Positions 5,440 through 7,310 of a stretch of DNA of 7,310 nucleotides are shown piece after piece. Within the stretch, counting starts at the first letter, position 1. Each line of letters opens with the position of its first letter. A model generated the notes under the pieces. It was not told the origin of the DNA and made no database searches. It was given only the letters and a program-made list of their open reading frames with translations. The position numbers and the translations under genes are program-made. This stretch comes from Acidobacteriota bacterium. GTDB lineage: Bacteria > Acidobacteriota > Thermoanaerobaculia > Thermoanaerobaculales > Thermoanaerobaculaceae. The stretch spans positions 1-7,310 of the forward strand of contig DAIDOU010000348.1 in assembly GCA_027458945.1 (NCBI GenBank), written 5' to 3'.

Positions 5440-7047
5440 TCAGTGCCACTCCCAATCGATGAAGCCGGGCTTGGCGTCCACCATGCAGTTGACGATCAGT
5501 TCGACCAGCCCGCCGTACAGGATCCGGTTCTTGTTCCACAGGTCGTAGTAGGCGAGCATGTCGCGGAACTGGCCCTTGCAGTTGCTGCACGGCGCGCAGA
5601 TGTACTTGTTGATCGACGGGTCGATGCAGTCGGAGAACGCCTTGAGCACCTGCTCCAGCTTCTTCCGCCCGGAGACGTGGAAGCGCCAGTCCTGGAAGTT
5701 GTTCCCGCTCATGATCGCGAAGCCCGAGCCGCCGCCGCAGCAGTAGTTGTCCACCCCGTGCGGCTCCATCTCGCGGAACTGCGGGCAGATCTTGCGCACG
5801 ATCTCGCGCTGCGGCTCGACGACCCCCATGAGCCGGACCAGGTTGCAGGGGTCGTGCAGCGTGACCGGGAAGTCGTTACGGCTCGGGTCGAGGTTGAGGC
5901 GGTCGTTGATGACGATGTCGCGCAGGAGCGTCATCGAGCTCTCGCGCGGGATGTTGAGGTCGCCGGTGAGGACGCGGTCGGCGATCACCGAGAGCGCCTT
6001 GTGCGCGTGGCCGCACTCGCCGAGCACGATCTTCTTCACGCCGAGCTTCTTCGCCGCCTGGGCGTGCTTGATCGCCACCCTGGCGAACTGGGCGTCGTCG
6101 TACCACAGGCCGTAGTTGATCGAGTCGTAGCCGGCCAGCTCCGAGGAGAGCGTCCACTTGATCCCGGCGGCGGAGAGGATCAGGGCGAAGGCGCCGGGGT
6201 TCTCGGGCCAGGCGAGGATCTCGCCGGCGTTGTGGATGAGGAGGACGTCGGCGCCCTCCACGTCCCACGGGGTCTCGACCTTGATCCCGGTGCGATCCAT
6301 CATGTCCTCGTCGATGAACTCGATGTTGTCCTTGACGACGAGGGAGCTCATCCCGGTCGAGGACCCGACCTTGAGCTGCAGCACGGAGCCGTTCTCGTGG
6401 CACTCCTTGGCGTTGATCCCCAGCTCCTGACTGAAGACCTTGCGCAGCTCGTGCGCGACGAGACCGTTGTCGGCGCCGATCGGGCAGGTCTGGGCGCAGC
6501 GCCGGCACAGGTTGCAACGGTAGGCGAGCTCGGCCAGGCGCGCGACCAGAGGCCAGTTGATCTCGATGTCGCCGTGCTGCCAGGCCGAGAGCGCGCCGCC
6601 GTGCTTGACGCTCTTGAAGTAGAGCCGGCGCACGATCTCGGAGCGGAACGTCGGGCGGTAGAGCTCGTTGCCCCCGCTCGCCTCGAAGATGTGGCAGGCG
6701 TCCGAGCAGGTCTGGCACTTGGCGCAGTGCTCCATCGAGAGCACGAGCGGCTGCAGGAACGTCCAGTTGTTCTCGCGGGTGAACAGCTTGTCGAGGCCCA
6801 CGAGAAACTTGCGCACGAGCTCGTTCTCCTCCTCGGGGCTCTTGGGCTGGGGGATGTTGATCGCGCAGGTGTCGTCGAGCCCGCACTCCACCGAGCCGAC
6901 GACCTTCTGCGAAAGCGCCGCCCAGGCGTGGTCCTTGTCGGGCGAGTCGAGCGGCACCGGGAGCGGCATCAGATCCTCGTTCTCGAGGTGCGCGAGCGGC
7001 TCCCGGTCGCGCCGGGACATGTCGGTGAGCTGGATCCGGTCGGTCAT
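5440..7047 (-). CDS. DsrK/HdrD-like iron-sulfur electron-transfer protein
   Basis: This 535-residue cytosolic protein resembles the catalytic HdrD-type subunits (DsrK, HmeD, TmcB) of membrane redox complexes that pass electrons between quinones and thiol/disulfide or other cytoplasmic carriers. Two ferredoxin-type [4Fe-4S] motifs are visible: C108-x2-C111-x2-C114-x3-C118, and C178-x2-C181-x2-C184-x3-C188-P. A CCG-type domain follows with Cys401 (HDPCNL), Cys436-Cys437 (YCCGGGSG) and Cys484-x2-Cys487-x2-Cys490, the kind that holds the noncubane cluster in heterodisulfide reductase. The earlier CCG half (about 265-350) is degenerate and keeps mainly GECGHA at 343-348. I chose the ATG at 7047: it has AAGGGG 7 bases upstream and overlaps the preceding stop as ATGA, while the longer reading from 7131 adds only Arg-rich residues that overlap the upstream gene. 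It pairs with the cytochrome b gene before it and RR3 after it. True substrate and exact family member remain open; DsrK itself is not proven without DsrJOP or DsrAB. Confidence 0.88.
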   Translation of the reverse strand: MTDRIQLTDMSRRDREPLAHLENEDLMPLPVPLDSPDKDHAWAALSQKVVGSVECGLDDTCAINIPQPKSPEEENELVRKFLVGLDKLFTRENNWTFLQPLVLSMEHCAKCQTCSDACHIFEASGGNELYRPTFRSEIVRRLYFKSVKHGGALSAWQHGDIEINWPLVARLAELAYRCNLCRRCAQTCPIGADNGLVAHELRKVFSQELGINAKECHENGSVLQLKVGSSTGMSSLVVKDNIEFIDEDMMDRTGIKVETPWDVEGADVLLIHNAGEILAWPENPGAFALILSAAGIKWTLSSELAGYDSINYGLWYDDAQFARVAIKHAQAAKKLGVKKIVLGECGHAHKALSVIADRVLTGDLNIPRESSMTLLRDIVINDRLNLDPSRNDFPVTLHDPCNLVRLMGVVEPQREIVRKICPQFREMEPHGVDNYCCGGGSGFAIMSGNNFQDWRFHVSGRKKLEQVLKAFSDCIDPSINKYICAPCSNCKGQFRDMLAYYDLWNKNRILYGGLVELIVNCMVDAKPGFIDWEWH

Positions 7048-7310
7048 TTCTTCGCCCCTTCCCAGGGGTTGGTGGTGGCGATGTCGGCCCAGGTCCGCTT
7101 GCCGTCGGCGCCCACGTGCGCGGCGGACCACGTCGGCCGGTAGGTCAGGTACTCGGTGAGCTTCGCCTCGATGGCGCTGCCCCGCAGGTTGACCTGGTCG
7201 TTCCAGCGCACGGAGTGGTAGGTGAAGTACTTGCCGACGAAGTGCGCCATGTGGGTCAGCGGGATGTACGCCGCCAGCAGCGCACAGAGCACGACGCCGG
7301 TTGCGAACAG
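7044..7310 (-). CDS. NarI/DsrM-like membrane cytochrome b, C-terminal end (truncated by window edge)
   Basis: Only the last 88 residues are in the window; the reading frame is open through position 7310. The segment starts with the end of a hydrophobic helix (LFATGVVLCALLAAYIPLTHM) followed by AHFVGKYFTYHSVRWNDQ and a hydrophilic tail of about 50 residues ending NPWEGAKK. A terminal helix with a Pro-Leu-Thr-His-Met-x-His-Phe pattern is typical of NarI-type gamma subunits and of DsrM/HmeC, where such His residues can bind heme b; His20 and His23 of the visible part are candidates. Proteins of this type take electrons from, or give them to, membrane quinones. The stop overlaps the start of the DsrK-like gene by four bases (ATGA), the gene order M-K seen in DsrMK-type modules. 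A GTG at 7292 is a codon within the helix and not a real start. Heme content cannot be judged from this fragment. Confidence 0.78.
   Translation of the reverse strand: MFATGVVLCALLAAYIPLTHMAHFVGKYFTYHSVRWNDQVNLRGSAIEAKLTEYLTYRPTWSAAHVGADGKRTWADIATTNPWEGAKK
7055..7060 (-). promoter_or_regulatory. Ribosome binding site of the DsrK-like gene
   Basis: On the minus strand AAGGGG stands 7 bases before the ATG at 7047, inside the end of the cytochrome b gene. Together with the ATGA stop-start overlap it indicates translational coupling. Confidence 0.5.

Noticed and set aside
7048..7131. Upstream extension of the DsrK-like protein to 7131
   Set aside because: The extra 28 residues are Arg-rich and overlap the cytochrome b gene. 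The ATG at 7047 has a ribosome site and an ATGA overlap.
5419..7143. Long plus-strand open frame antisense to the DsrK-like gene
   Set aside because: It is rich in Val, Ala, Asp, His and Arg with no motif, and the minus strand shows ordered cysteine motifs. It is a shadow frame.

Overview
The window is a GC-rich, gene-dense bacterial chromosome segment with no mobile elements, tRNAs, rRNAs or CRISPR arrays that I can see. The DsrMK/HdrD-type iron-sulfur redox genes, the PAS histidine kinase with cysteine motifs and several stand-alone receiver proteins suggest an anaerobic or facultative soil or sediment bacterium. Desulfobacterota, Myxococcota, Acidobacteriota or a related uncultured phylum would fit. 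This assignment is inference from gene content and composition, not from a marker gene.

Layout. (1) Positions 1-870, minus strand: the N-terminal 290 codons of a divergent GlmS-like glutamine amidotransferase; its sugar-isomerase half lies outside the window. (2) Positions 871-1015: a divergent intergenic region with a candidate minus-strand -10 box and two adjacent palindromes. (3) Positions 1016-2482, plus strand: a short RNB-domain (RNase II/R family) exoribonuclease without cold-shock domains. (4) Positions 2530-4976, plus strand: a tightly overlapping signalling operon of receiver-only protein RR1, a soluble histidine kinase with two PAS domains, and receiver protein RR2. (5) Positions 4977-5024: a convergent gap with a strong GC hairpin. 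(6) Positions 5025-7310, minus strand: an operon read from the right edge. It holds the C-terminus of a NarI/DsrM-like membrane cytochrome b, a DsrK/HdrD-like iron-sulfur protein overlapping it by 4 bases (ATGA), and a third receiver-only protein, RR3, 13 bases downstream.

How the genes may work together. The membrane cytochrome b and the iron-sulfur protein look like a quinone-linked electron-transfer module of the DsrMK/Hme/Tmc type. A receiver protein is apparently transcribed with that module. On the facing strand, a cytosolic kinase carries two PAS domains with the same cysteine pattern (C-x10-C-x2-C) and is flanked by two more receivers of the same unusual type. The arrangement suggests a redox- or metal-responsive phosphorelay whose outputs are receiver-only proteins acting by protein contact, possibly on the respiratory module. 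The gene identities are well supported. The functional link between the two operons is a hypothesis from proximity and shared receiver architecture. The GlmS-like and RNB genes look like ordinary neighbours with no evident tie to the system.
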